Positions 28,782-37,663 of a DNA stretch of 64,000 nucleotides are shown piece after piece (positions within the stretch are counted from its first letter, which is position 1; each line of letters opens with the position of its first letter). Below the pieces are notes generated by a model. It saw only the letters and a list, made by a program, of their open reading frames with translations. It made no database searches and was not told the DNA's origin. Position numbers and translations under genes: made by a program. Source of the stretch: Streptomyces sp. NBC_00464 (GTDB lineage: Bacteria; Actinomycetota; Actinomycetes; Streptomycetales; Streptomycetaceae); assembly GCF_036013915.1 (NCBI RefSeq), contig NZ_CP107899.1, forward strand, positions 5,270,001-5,334,000, in the 5' to 3' direction.

Positions 28782-29972
28782 ATGGAATACGGAAAGCACC
28801 AGGCACCCGCGCGGTACGAGAGCGGCGACGGCTGCCTCACCACGCTCGTCAGGATTCCGGTGAGGATCGTCGTCCTCGTCCTCGTCCTGCCGGTGCGGAT
28901 GGTCTGGGACGCCCTGGTCGCGGGCGCTCGCGCTGCCGACCGGATTCTGCTGCGTCCGCTGGGACGGGCGCTGGTGTGGCTCTTCGAGGTCCTGGTCGCG
29001 ATCCCGGCCCGTTGGCTGTACGCCCGGGTACTGACCCCGCTGGGACACGGGCTGCGGTGGCTGGCCGTGGCGGTGTTCGTGTGGCCGTGGGTCGCGCTGT
29101 GGCGGTATGGGGTGGTGCCCGTGGTGCGGTACGGGATCGTGGTGCCGCTCGTCCGGCTGTACGAGCAGGTGCTCACCCCGGTCGGGCACGGGTTGCGGTG
29201 GATCTGGCAGGCGCTGCTGCTTCCGGCCGGACGCGGCATCGCCACCGCCGTGAAGTGGCTGCTCACCGCCGTGTTCGTCATGCCGGTGGTCCTCCTGTGG
29301 CGCTACGTCCTCAAGCCACTCGGGCCGGCCGTCGCCTGGCTGGCGGAACACCTGATCGTGCTGCCGCTGGTGTGGACGTACCGGGAACTGCTCACCCCGC
29401 TGGGCCACTGCATCGCCTGGCTCCTCGATCTGCTGGTCCGTGGTGTCGAGGCCGGCTGCCGGGGGCTGTGGGCCGCCGTCAGGTGGCTGGTCACGGTGCT
29501 TCTCGTCAGCCCGGTGGTCTGGGTGTACCGGCGGATCCTGGCCCCCGTCGGGCGGGAGATCGCCGCCGCGTTCGGCGTGGCCTGGCGGGTCGCCGGATTC
29601 ATCTCGCGGGCCGTGGGCCGGGCGCTGGCCTGGCTGGCGTGGCATCTGGTCGGGGCGCCGGTGGCCTGGGCCTACCGCACGGTGTGCACCCCGGTCGGGC
29701 ACTTCCTGCGCGACGCCGTGCTCGCCCCCGCCGGGCGCGCCGCCCTCGCGGTGGGCCGGACGGCCCGGCAGACACTGCGCACGGCCCGCGAGACCGTCCG
29801 GCAGACCGGGCGCGACGCGTGGCGGGCGCTGGTCGGCGGGGGGCGCGAACCCGAGCCCCGGGAACCGGGAAGCCTGTCTGCGCGTACTCTGGGTAGTACA
29901 ACGACTGTGCCCAGTGCGGCGCCCGAACCAGAGATCTCCCTGCGGAAAGAGAAAACCGTTCAGCAGGGGTGA
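28782..29972 (+). CDS. Membrane-associated protein built of repeated LTPxGH units
   Basis: A 396-residue protein I do not recognise. From about residue 50 to 320 it is a chain of hydrophobic Trp/Arg-rich segments, each built around a core like W-x-Y-R-x-x-L-T-P-x-G-H-x-x-x-W. Clear copies centre at about 60, 88, 135, 181, 208, 257 and 305, that is, with spacings near 47 and 27 residues. The segments could be short membrane or interfacial helices. A Thr/Arg/Gln-rich amphipathic stretch (315-350) and a disordered tail follow. ATG 28782 has GAGG five bases upstream. It sits between the two radical-SAM-related genes and uses normal high-GC codons. Confidence 0.7.
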   Translation: MEYGKHQAPARYESGDGCLTTLVRIPVRIVVLVLVLPVRMVWDALVAGARAADRILLRPLGRALVWLFEVLVAIPARWLYARVLTPLGHGLRWLAVAVFVWPWVALWRYGVVPVVRYGIVVPLVRLYEQVLTPVGHGLRWIWQALLLPAGRGIATAVKWLLTAVFVMPVVLLWRYVLKPLGPAVAWLAEHLIVLPLVWTYRELLTPLGHCIAWLLDLLVRGVEAGCRGLWAAVRWLVTVLLVSPVVWVYRRILAPVGREIAAAFGVAWRVAGFISRAVGRALAWLAWHLVGAPVAWAYRTVCTPVGHFLRDAVLAPAGRAALAVGRTARQTLRTARETVRQTGRDAWRALVGGGREPEPREPGSLSARTLGSTTTVPSAAPEPEISLRKEKTVQQG

Positions 29973-30095
29973 GCCGGACCGGACACCCCGGGGCCACCCG
30001 TATTTCGAGGGCGGCGTTCCACCGCGTCCGCTCCGCACCGAGGAGAAGAACCACTGGGCAAGCGACAGCCCGAAGGCCCGCCGCCCGCACCGGCA

Positions 30096-30878
30096 GTGCA
30101 GCGCATCCGACTGCGCTACACCAAGCGCGGCCGCCTCCGGTTCACCAGTCACCGAGACTTCCAGCGTGCCTTCGAGCGGGCGCTGCGCCGCTCCGAGGTG
30201 CCCATGGCCTACTCGGCGGGCTTCACCCCGCACCCCAAGGTGTCGTACGCCAACGCCGCACCCACCGGCACGGGCAGCGAGGCCGAGTTCCTGGAGATCG
30301 CCCTCACCGAGGCCCGTGATCCGGGCACGCTGCGCGAGCTCCTCAACGACTCGCTGCCGGACGGTCTCGACATCACCGACGCCGTCGAGGCCCGCACCTC
30401 GGGCCTCGCCGACCGGCTCACCGCCTCCATCTGGGAGATGCGGCTGAACGGGGTCGCCGTGGAGGACGCCGAGAAGGCCGTCGCCGCGTTCAACGCGGCG
30501 GAGAGCGTCGAGGTCGAGCGCCGTACGAAGAACGGCGTCCGGAGCTTCGACGCCCGCTCCGCGGTCGTCGACCTGCAGGCTCTTGATCATCAGCCTGATA
30601 GGCCCGGGGACAAGGCCTGTGCGATACTGCGGCTGGTTGTTCGGCACGTGACACCTGCCGTTCGGCCTGACGACGTCCTGTCCGGTCTCCGCGTTGTGGC
30701 CGACCTGGCGCCGCCGGTCCCCGCAGCGGTGACCAGGCTGGCGCAGGGGCTCTTCGACGAGGAGTCCGGCACGGTGACCGACCCGCTCGCGCCTGACCGC
30801 GAGGCAGCCCCGGCCGCTCCATCCACGGCCGCCGGGACCACCGCCGCGACAGCGCCCGAGGGTGCAGGTTCCGCGTAA
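30096..30878 (+). CDS. TIGR03936/DUF2344 radical-SAM-associated protein
   Basis: A protein of about 260 residues with the DUF2344 signature near its start: RYTKRGRLRFTSHRDFQR, then AYSAGFTPHPKVSYA. In many bacteria this domain is fused to the C-terminus of the TIGR03960 radical SAM protein encoded upstream, so the two very likely work together; their reaction is unknown. The GTG at 30096 lacks a ribosome site. A CTG at 30054, in frame and preceded by GAGGAGAAG at ideal distance, would add MGKRQPEGPPPAPA and is the more likely true start. The C-terminal 40 residues are Pro/Ala-rich and disordered. Confidence 0.87.
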   Translation: MQRIRLRYTKRGRLRFTSHRDFQRAFERALRRSEVPMAYSAGFTPHPKVSYANAAPTGTGSEAEFLEIALTEARDPGTLRELLNDSLPDGLDITDAVEARTSGLADRLTASIWEMRLNGVAVEDAEKAVAAFNAAESVEVERRTKNGVRSFDARSAVVDLQALDHQPDRPGDKACAILRLVVRHVTPAVRPDDVLSGLRVVADLAPPVPAAVTRLAQGLFDEESGTVTDPLAPDREAAPAAPSTAAGTTAATAPEGAGSA

Positions 30879-31110
30879 GGCGGTCGTTGTAGCGCAGCCC
30901 TCGGACTCGGGAGCCACCTGGGCCGGGCCGCGCGCTGACCCATAAGACTTTCGCCAGGCCGTGCGCACAACGTGTACGGAACCGGCGAGCCAGACATTCA
31001 GTTCCCGTGCGGCGCCCGCGCCCCGGACGGCGGTACCGCGTACACCATGCGGACCGTGCCGGACCGGAATCAGGCGCGGCGCCCGGGAGCCCGACGGGAG
31101 AACCGCCCGC

Positions 31111-34100
31111 ATGCCTCAGCCCACCGAACCCGGCACGACCGGGAACGCAGAAGACAACAACACCCCCGGGGACAAGCTGCCGCCGCGCCGTAGGCGCCGC
31201 GCGGCATCCCGCCCGGCGGGCCCGCCGACGGCGGGCGCACAGGCCGGAGCCGAGGCGTCGGCCATACCGGCCGTTGACGCCGGAGTGTCGGAAGCCAGCA
31301 CCGAGAACACCACCGAGGCCGAGGCCGCGCCGCCCGTTCGTGCGCGCCGCCGGGCCGTCCGTAAGGCGACCGCCCCTGCCGGTGCGCCGCAGGCCGCCGA
31401 GGCCGTAGAGGTCGTGGAGCCGGTTGTCGCGGTCGCGGCTCCGGCCGAGGAGGAAGCCGTGGAGCCGGTCGAGGCGCCGCGTGCGCGCCGTCGCGCGTCC
31501 CGCAAGGCGACCGCCCCGGCGGGTGCGCCGCAGGCCGCCGAGGTCGTGGAGCCGGTTGTCGCCGCTGCCGCACCGGTCGAGGAAGAGGTCGTGGAACCGG
31601 TCGAGACGCCGGCGCCGCGTGCGCGTCGTCGCGCCGTCCGCAAGGCGACCGCCCCCGCCGGTGCGCCGCAGGCCGCCGAGGTGGCCGAGATCGTCGAGGA
31701 GGCCGTCGCGGCCGAGGCCGCCGTGGCCGAGCCCGTCGTCGCAGAGGCGCCGCGTGGCCGTACCCGGCGCCGGGCCTCCGCCCCCGCCGGTGCGCCGCAG
31801 GCCGCCCGGACCGAAGACGCCGCCGAGCCGGTTGTCGCCGCTGCCGCGCCGGTCGAGGAAGAGGCCGCAGAGCCGGTCGAGGCCCCGCGCGGCCGTCGTC
31901 GCGCGTCCCGCAAGGCGACCTCTCCCGCGGGTGCCCCGCAGGTCACGGAGGCCGCCGAGGAGCGCACCGAGATCCAGACGGGCGAGAGCCTGCCCGAGGC
32001 AGCCGTGGAGGAGCTGGCCGCCGAGACCGCCGAGGTCGAGGAGGCCGCCCCGCGCGGCCGTCAGCGCCGCCGGGCCACCGCCGCCGCCGGCCGGCCCGAG
32101 TTCACCGGCAAGGTCGAGGAGCCCGCGCGCAAGAGCCGCCGGGCGACGCGCCCCGCCGTCGCCGTGTTCCAGGCGCCGGTCTTCGCCGAGCCGATGTTCC
32201 AGACCCCGGAGACCGCGGCGGCCGCAGCCGCCGCCCAGCCCCCCGTCGCGCACGACGAGGAGCCCGAGGACGAGATCGTGACGGTGGAGGAGCAGGCCAC
32301 CGCCCCCGCCGAGCCGGAGGCCCCCGCCGAGGCCGCGCCGCAGGGCGGCTCGCGCCGCCGTCGCCGCCGCCGCGGTGAGGCTGCCGAGGCCGAGCCCGCC
32401 GCCGCGCCCGCCCCGGCCGCCGCTCCGGCCCAGGAGCAGACCGAGGACGAGCACGAGCACGAGCCTTCGAACGAGAGCGACGCCGAGCAGGACGGGGAGG
32501 AGACCGACGAGTACGGCGACCGCCCGTCGCGCCGTCGCCGTCGTGGTGGCCGTCGCCGCCGTCGTGGTGAGTCCGCCGAGGACGACGCCGCCGAGCAGCA
32601 CGCGGACGACGCCGCCGAGCGTTCCGACGACGAGCAGACGCGTGCCCAGGAGTCCGAGGACGAGGGCGACGACGAGCAGGACGACAACGACTCCGGTGCC
32701 TCCGGATCGAGCAGCAGCCGGCGCCGGCGCCGGCGCCGCCGTCGCAGCGGTGACTCCGCGTCCGACGCCGAGAACGGCACGGACGACCCGGAGCGCACGG
32801 TCGTCAAGGTCCGGGAGCCGCGCAAGAAGGAAGAGCGCGAGCCCGGCACCGGCTTCGACGAGGTCCAGTCCATCAAGGGCTCGACCCGTATGGAGGCGAA
32901 GAAGCAGCGCCGCCGCGAGGGTCGCGAGCAGGGCCGCCGGCGGGTTCCGATCATCACCGAGGCGGAGTTCCTCGCCCGTCGCGAGGCCGTCGAGCGGGTC
33001 ATGGTCGTCCGCCAGAACGGCGAGCGCACCCAGATCGGCGTCCTTGAGGACAACGTGCTCGTCGAGCACTACGTCAACAAGGAGCAGGCCACCAGCTACG
33101 TCGGCAACGTCTACCTGGGCAAGGTCCAGAACGTCCTGCCGTCCATGGAGGCCGCCTTCGTCGACATCGGCAAGGGCCGCAACGCCGTCCTGTACGCCGG
33201 TGAGGTCAACTTCGAGGCGCTCGGCATGGCCCACGGGCCGCGCCGTATCGAGACCGCGCTCAAGTCCGGCCAGTCCGTTCTCGTCCAGGTGACGAAGGAC
33301 CCGATCGGCCACAAGGGCGCCCGCCTGACCAGCCAGGTCTCGCTGCCCGGCCGCTACCTGGTCTACGTGCCCGAGGGCTCGATGACCGGGATCAGCCGCA
33401 AGCTGCCCGACACCGAGCGCGCCCGGCTCAAGACCATCCTCAAGAAGATCGTCCCCGAGGACGCGGGCGTCATCGTCCGTACCGCCGCGGAGGGCGCGAG
33501 CGAGGACGAGCTGCGCCGCGACGTCGAGCGGCTGCAGCAGCAGTGGGAGGACATCCAGAAGAAGTCGAAGAGCAGCGGCAGCTCCAACGCGCCGACGCTG
33601 CTCTACGGCGAGCCGGACATGACCGTCCGGGTCGTCCGCGACATCTTCAACGAGGACTTCTCCAAGGTCATCGTCAGCGGTGACGAGGCGTGGGACACCA
33701 TCTACGGCTACGTCTCGCACGTGGCGCCCGACCTGACGGACCGGCTGTCGCGGTGGACCTCCGAGGTCGACATCTTCGCGACGTACCGGATCGACGAGCA
33801 GCTCATGAAGGCGCTGGACCGCAAGGTCTACCTGCCGAGCGGCGGCTCGCTGGTGATCGACAAGACCGAGGCGATGGTCGTCGTCGACGTCAACACCGGC
33901 AAGTTCACCGGGCAGGGCGGCAACCTCGAGGAGACCGTCACCAAGAACAACCTGGAGGCGGCCGAGGAGATCGTGCGTCAGCTGCGGCTGCGCGACCTCG
34001 GTGGCATCGTCGTCGTCGACTTCATCGACATGGTGCTGGAGTCCAACCGGGACCTGGTGCTGCGGCGTCTGCTGGAGTGCCTGGGACGCGACCGTACGAA

Positions 34101-35184
34101 GCACCAGGTCGCCGAGGTCACCTCGCTGGGCCTGGTCCAGATGACCCGCAAGCGGGTCGGCCAGGGTCTGCTGGAGTCCTTCTCCGAGACCTGTGTCCAC
34201 TGCAACGGGCGCGGCGTGATCGTGCACATGGAGCAGCCCACCTCGGTGGGTGGCGGCGGCGGCAACGGCAAGCGTTCCAAGAAGCGCCGTGGCGGTTCGG
34301 GCCAGGAGCACGACCACGACCACGACCACGAGCACGTCTCCGAGACGGACACCGACGTCGAGACCGAGGCCGAGGTGGCTGCGGAGGTGGCCGCTCCGCT
34401 GGCGCTTCCCGAGCCGGAGTTCGTCCCGGACGAGGAGCTGTACAGCAGCCCGGCCGAGGCCGAGGCGGCAGCAGGGCGCGGCCGTGGCCGTCGCCGGGCG
34501 ACCCGTAAGGCGACGGCCCCGGCCGGCGCCCCGCGGGCCGCGTCCGCCCCGGCCCCGGTGGCCGAGCCGGTCGTGGCACCGGAGCCCGTGGTGGAGCCGG
34601 AGCCGGTCGTGGCCCCGGAGCCGGTGGCCGAGACCCCGGTTGCCGAGGTTCCGGCCGAGGCGCCGCAGGGCCGTACGCGCCGTCGGGCGACCCGTAAGGC
34701 GACCGCCCCGGCGGGTTCGCCCGCTCCGGCCGCAGAGCCGGTCGTGGTCCCCGTCGCCGAGGAGCCGGTGTCCGACGCCGACCCGGTTGCCGCGGAGGAC
34801 CCGGTCGTCGAGGCGCCGCCCGCCGAGGCCCCTGCCGAGGAGCCGGCCGCACCGCCGCGTGCCCGGCGCCGGGCGACCCGTAAGGCCACCGCGCCCGCGG
34901 GTTCCCCCGCAGGTGCCGAGGACGCCGCGGTCGTCGTGGTGACGGGCGCCGAGCCGGCCGCCGAGCCGGAGTCCGCCACCGAGGCGGAGGCCGAGCCGGC
35001 ACCGGCCAAGAAGGCGGCCCGCAAGACCGCGAAGAAGGTCACGGCCAAGAAGGCGGCCGTGAAGAAGACGGCGGCCAAGAAGACCGTCGCGAAGAAGACG
35101 ACGGCCAAGAAGGCGGCGGCGAAGAAGACGGTGGCGGCTGAGCAGTCGTCGTCCGCCGTCACGGCTTCGACCGACGAGGTCTGA
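31111..35184 (+). CDS. rne: RNase E/G family endoribonuclease with very long disordered arms
   Basis: A 1357-residue protein. The catalytic core (about 610-1045) contains an embedded S1 segment (SYVGNVYLGKVQNVLPSME), the DNase-I-like site VVVDVNTGKFTG near 921 with a second acidic patch VVVDFIDM, and the zinc-link CVHCNGRG near 1029 that dimerises the enzyme. It initiates mRNA decay and rRNA maturation. The N-terminal 600 residues and C-terminal 310 are low-complexity and carry about nine copies of a basic repeat of the type RRRAxRKATAPAG; the very end is a Lys/Ala tail like histone H1. ATG 31111 follows GGGAG. The 232-bp leader before it holds no gene. Confidence 0.95.
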   Translation: MPQPTEPGTTGNAEDNNTPGDKLPPRRRRRAASRPAGPPTAGAQAGAEASAIPAVDAGVSEASTENTTEAEAAPPVRARRRAVRKATAPAGAPQAAEAVEVVEPVVAVAAPAEEEAVEPVEAPRARRRASRKATAPAGAPQAAEVVEPVVAAAAPVEEEVVEPVETPAPRARRRAVRKATAPAGAPQAAEVAEIVEEAVAAEAAVAEPVVAEAPRGRTRRRASAPAGAPQAARTEDAAEPVVAAAAPVEEEAAEPVEAPRGRRRASRKATSPAGAPQVTEAAEERTEIQTGESLPEAAVEELAAETAEVEEAAPRGRQRRRATAAAGRPEFTGKVEEPARKSRRATRPAVAVFQAPVFAEPMFQTPETAAAAAAAQPPVAHDEEPEDEIVTVEEQATAPAEPEAPAEAAPQGGSRRRRRRRGEAAEAEPAAAPAPAAAPAQEQTEDEHEHEPSNESDAEQDGEETDEYGDRPSRRRRRGGRRRRRGESAEDDAAEQHADDAAERSDDEQTRAQESEDEGDDEQDDNDSGASGSSSSRRRRRRRRRSGDSASDAENGTDDPERTVVKVREPRKKEEREPGTGFDEVQSIKGSTRMEAKKQRRREGREQGRRRVPIITEAEFLARREAVERVMVVRQNGERTQIGVLEDNVLVEHYVNKEQATSYVGNVYLGKVQNVLPSMEAAFVDIGKGRNAVLYAGEVNFEALGMAHGPRRIETALKSGQSVLVQVTKDPIGHKGARLTSQVSLPGRYLVYVPEGSMTGISRKLPDTERARLKTILKKIVPEDAGVIVRTAAEGASEDELRRDVERLQQQWEDIQKKSKSSGSSNAPTLLYGEPDMTVRVVRDIFNEDFSKVIVSGDEAWDTIYGYVSHVAPDLTDRLSRWTSEVDIFATYRIDEQLMKALDRKVYLPSGGSLVIDKTEAMVVVDVNTGKFTGQGGNLEETVTKNNLEAAEEIVRQLRLRDLGGIVVVDFIDMVLESNRDLVLRRLLECLGRDRTKHQVAEVTSLGLVQMTRKRVGQGLLESFSETCVHCNGRGVIVHMEQPTSVGGGGGNGKRSKKRRGGSGQEHDHDHDHEHVSETDTDVETEAEVAAEVAAPLALPEPEFVPDEELYSSPAEAEAAAGRGRGRRRATRKATAPAGAPRAASAPAPVAEPVVAPEPVVEPEPVVAPEPVAETPVAEVPAEAPQGRTRRRATRKATAPAGSPAPAAEPVVVPVAEEPVSDADPVAAEDPVVEAPPAEAPAEEPAAPPRARRRATRKATAPAGSPAGAEDAAVVVVTGAEPAAEPESATEAEAEPAPAKKAARKTAKKVTAKKAAVKKTAAKKTVAKKTTAKKAAAKKTVAAEQSSSAVTASTDEV

Positions 35185-35317
35185 CCTCTTCGCACCGCGC
35201 GTTGACGCAGTCAGGCCGGTCCCTCCACGGGGCCGGCCTGCTGCGTTCCGGCACCGGTCGCGCCCGCCTCCGCGCGGCGCCCCGGGCCATCCGCACCATG
35301 GACCCAGGAGAACCCTC

Positions 35318-36070
35318 ATGATCGGCATGATTCTGGCGGCCGGCGCAGGCCGACGCCTGCGCCCCTACACCGACACGCTGCCCAAGGCCCTGGTGCCGGT
35401 GGGCCCCGAGGGGGACGAGGAGAGCCTGACCGTCGTCGACCTGACCCTGGGCAACTTCGCCGAGGTCGGTCTGACCGATGTGGCGATCATCGTGGGCTAC
35501 CGCAAGGAAGCCCTGTACGAGCGCAAGGCAGCCCTTGAGGCGAAGTACGGCGTCACGCTCACGCTGATCGACAACGACAAGGCCGAGGAGTGGAACAACG
35601 CCTACTCCCTCTGGTGCGGCCGTGACGCCCTCAAGGACGGCGTGATCCTCGCCAACGGCGACACCGTGCACCCCGTCTCCGTCGAGAAGACGCTGCTCGC
35701 CGCACGCGGCGAGGGCAAGAAGATCATCCTCGCCCTCGACACGGTGAAGCAGCTCGCCGACGAGGAGATGAAGGTCGTCGTCGACCCCGAGCGGGGTGTT
35801 CGGCGGATCACGAAGCTGATGGACCCGGCCGAGGCCACCGGCGAGTACATCGGCGTCACCCTCATCGAGGGCGATGCGGCCGAGGAGCTGGCCGACGCGC
35901 TGAGGACGACGTATCTGCGCGACCCGGACCTCTACTACGAGGACGGCTACCAGGAGCTCGTCAACCGCGGCTTCAAGGTCGACGTGGAGCCGATCGGCGA
36001 CATCAAGTGGGTCGAGATCGACAACCACGAGGACCTGGCCAAGGGCAGGAAGATCGCGTGCCAGTACTGA
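35318..36070 (+). CDS. Nucleotidyltransferase, phosphocholine-cytidylyltransferase (LicC)-like
   Basis: A 250-residue single-domain NTP transferase. The signature MIGMILAAGAGRRLRPYT followed by LPKALVPV at the N-terminus is the GxGxRxxPxT nucleotide-binding loop. The segment EEWNNAYSLW resembles the choline/ethanolamine-phosphate cytidylyltransferase subfamily (LicC), and GDxxH (NGDTVHP) supplies the metal Asp. It probably activates a phospho-alcohol as a CDP derivative. The next gene, a glycerol-1-phosphate dehydrogenase homologue, starts inside its last codons, so the substrate may be glycerol phosphate. ATG 35318 follows CCAGGAGAA. The TGA overlaps the next gene. Confidence 0.82.
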   Translation: MIGMILAAGAGRRLRPYTDTLPKALVPVGPEGDEESLTVVDLTLGNFAEVGLTDVAIIVGYRKEALYERKAALEAKYGVTLTLIDNDKAEEWNNAYSLWCGRDALKDGVILANGDTVHPVSVEKTLLAARGEGKKIILALDTVKQLADEEMKVVVDPERGVRRITKLMDPAEATGEYIGVTLIEGDAAEELADALRTTYLRDPDLYYEDGYQELVNRGFKVDVEPIGDIKWVEIDNHEDLAKGRKIACQY

Positions 36071-37119
36071 CCCGGCTGATCCCCGCACCGGTCGTCGTCG
36101 ACATCCGGGCCGGCGCGCTGGCCGATCTGGCGGCCGTCCTCGCGGATCAGCGGATCTCCGGCTCGGGGAAGCTGGCGATCGCGATCAGCGGGGGTTCCGG
36201 CCGGGCGCTGCGGGAGCGGCTCTCGGACAGCCTGCCGGGTGCGTCCTGGTTCGAGGTGGGCGGCGGAACGCTGGACGACGCCGTCAAGCTCGCGGAGGCC
36301 ATGAAGTCCGGCCGGTACGACGCCGTCGTCGGCCTCGGTGGCGGCAAGATCATCGACTGTGCGAAGTTCGCCGCGGCGCGCGTCGGGCTGCCGCTGGTCG
36401 CCGTGGCGACGAACCTGTCCCACGACGGTCTGTGCTCACCGGTGGCCACGCTGGACAACGACGCGGGGCGCGGCTCGTACGGTGTCCCGAACCCGATCGC
36501 CGTCGTCATCGACCTCGACATCATCCGTGAGGCACCGGTCCGTTTCGTGCGGTCCGGGATCGGTGACGCGCTCTCGAACATCTCCGCGGTGGCGGACTGG
36601 GAGCTCGCCCACCGGGTCAACGGCGAGGACATGGACGGACTGGCCGCCGCGATGGCCCGGCAGGCCGGTGAGGCCGTGCTGCGCCACCCCGGGGCTGTCG
36701 GGGACGACGGCTTCCTCCAGGTGCTGGCCGAGGGGCTGGTGCTGACCGGCATCTCGATGTCCGTGTCGGGGGACAGCCGTCCCGCCTCCGGCGCCTGCCA
36801 CGAGATCAACCACGCCTTCGACCTGCTCTTTCCCAAGCGTGCGGCGAGCCACGGTGAGCAGTGCGGTCTGGGTGCGGCGTTCGCGATGCACCTGCGCGGA
36901 GCGCACCAGGAGTCCGTACGGATGGCCGAGACGCTGCGGCGCCACGGTCTGCCGGTCACCGCGGAGGAGATCGGGTTCAGCGCGGACGAGTTCGTCTCGG
37001 TGGTCGGTTTCGCACCCCGGACCCGGCCGGGCCGCTACACGATCCTGGAGCATCTGGACCTGTCCCCGGACGGGATCCGGGACGCCTACGCCGACTACGT
37101 CAGAGCCGCCGGTTCCTGA
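36058..37119 (+). CDS. Iron-containing dehydrogenase, glycerol-1-phosphate dehydrogenase (EgsA/AraM)-like
   Basis: A 353-residue protein of the glycerol-1-phosphate / glycerol dehydrogenase superfamily. The nucleotide-binding segment GLGGGKIIDCAKFAA and the metal ligands are visible: Asp in GIGDALSN, His in the CHEINH segment and His in ASHGEQCG. Family members reduce dihydroxyacetone phosphate to sn-glycerol-1-phosphate with NAD(P)H. The GTG start at 36058 lies within the last 13 bases of the nucleotidyltransferase gene, showing tight coupling. Together the two could supply a CDP-activated glycerol phosphate of unusual stereochemistry. No CDP-alcohol phosphatidyltransferase lies next to them. 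Confidence 0.83.
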   Translation: MPVLTRLIPAPVVVDIRAGALADLAAVLADQRISGSGKLAIAISGGSGRALRERLSDSLPGASWFEVGGGTLDDAVKLAEAMKSGRYDAVVGLGGGKIIDCAKFAAARVGLPLVAVATNLSHDGLCSPVATLDNDAGRGSYGVPNPIAVVIDLDIIREAPVRFVRSGIGDALSNISAVADWELAHRVNGEDMDGLAAAMARQAGEAVLRHPGAVGDDGFLQVLAEGLVLTGISMSVSGDSRPASGACHEINHAFDLLFPKRAASHGEQCGLGAAFAMHLRGAHQESVRMAETLRRHGLPVTAEEIGFSADEFVSVVGFAPRTRPGRYTILEHLDLSPDGIRDAYADYVRAAGS

Positions 37120-37199
37120 AGCCGGGGCCGGGAACGGGGCCCGGTTTGACCGGGCTGTACCGGTCCCCGTAATCTTGACCGTCGGCGTTTGTTTCGCCA

Positions 37200-37328
37200 C
37201 ACCTCTGAGCACTCACCTCCCGCTCGTTCGGGAGAGGCCGCTCGTCCAATCCGGATCATCACGGGTCCCCGGACCCGTGTGAGCAGCTGGCTTCAGAGGT
37301 TTTCGCTTCGAGTGAGAGTGAGATCCGC
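37200..37328 (+). promoter_or_regulatory. Structured 5' leader of the rplU-rpmA operon
   Basis: Upstream of rplU two stable hairpins can form: CCTCCCG / CGGGAGAGG-type pairing at about 37216-37238 and CACGGGTC / GACCCGTG at about 37259-37278. The leader runs on to the GTG at 37329 without an obvious strong Shine-Dalgarno apart from GAGTGAGA. Ribosomal protein operons often control themselves through such leaders; whether this one binds L21 or L27 is unknown. Confidence 0.4.
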
Positions 37329-37649
37329 GTGTACGCCATCGTGCGCAGCGGTGGTCGCCAGCACAAGGTTGCTGTCGGCGACATCGTTGAGGTTGACAAG
37401 ATTCCCACCGCCAATGTTGGCGACACGGTAGAGCTCTCTACCCTGCTCGTTGTCGACGGCGACGCTGTGACCAGCGACCCGTGGGTGCTGGACGGCATCA
37501 AGGTCCAGGCCGAGATTGTGGACCACCACAAGGGCGCGAAGATCGACATCCTTCGCTACAAGAACAAGACCGGCTACCGCCGTCGCCAGGGTCACCGCCA
37601 GCAGTACACGGCGATCAAGGTCACCGGTATCCCCGCGGCTGCGAAGTAA
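37329..37649 (+). CDS. rplU: 50S ribosomal protein L21
   Basis: A 106-residue protein of normal family length. It begins [18 protein letters not shown], and the conserved RNA-binding C-terminal segment [16 protein letters not shown] contacts 23S rRNA. It starts with GTG at 37329, and rpmA follows 14 bp after its stop, the standard rplU-rpmA-obg arrangement in bacteria. Its 5' leader is structured, which could allow autoregulation. Confidence 0.98.
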   Translation: MYAIVRSGGRQHKVAVGDIVEVDKIPTANVGDTVELSTLLVVDGDAVTSDPWVLDGIKVQAEIVDHHKGAKIDILRYKNKTGYRRRQGHRQQYTAIKVTGIPAAAK

Positions 37650-37663
37650 GGGACTGAGAACAC

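Noticed and set aside
30490..35328. A 1612-codon open frame on the minus strand across rne
   Set aside because: It is the complement of the repetitive high-GC RNase E gene; its translation is Gly/Leu/Arg-rich noise without domains.
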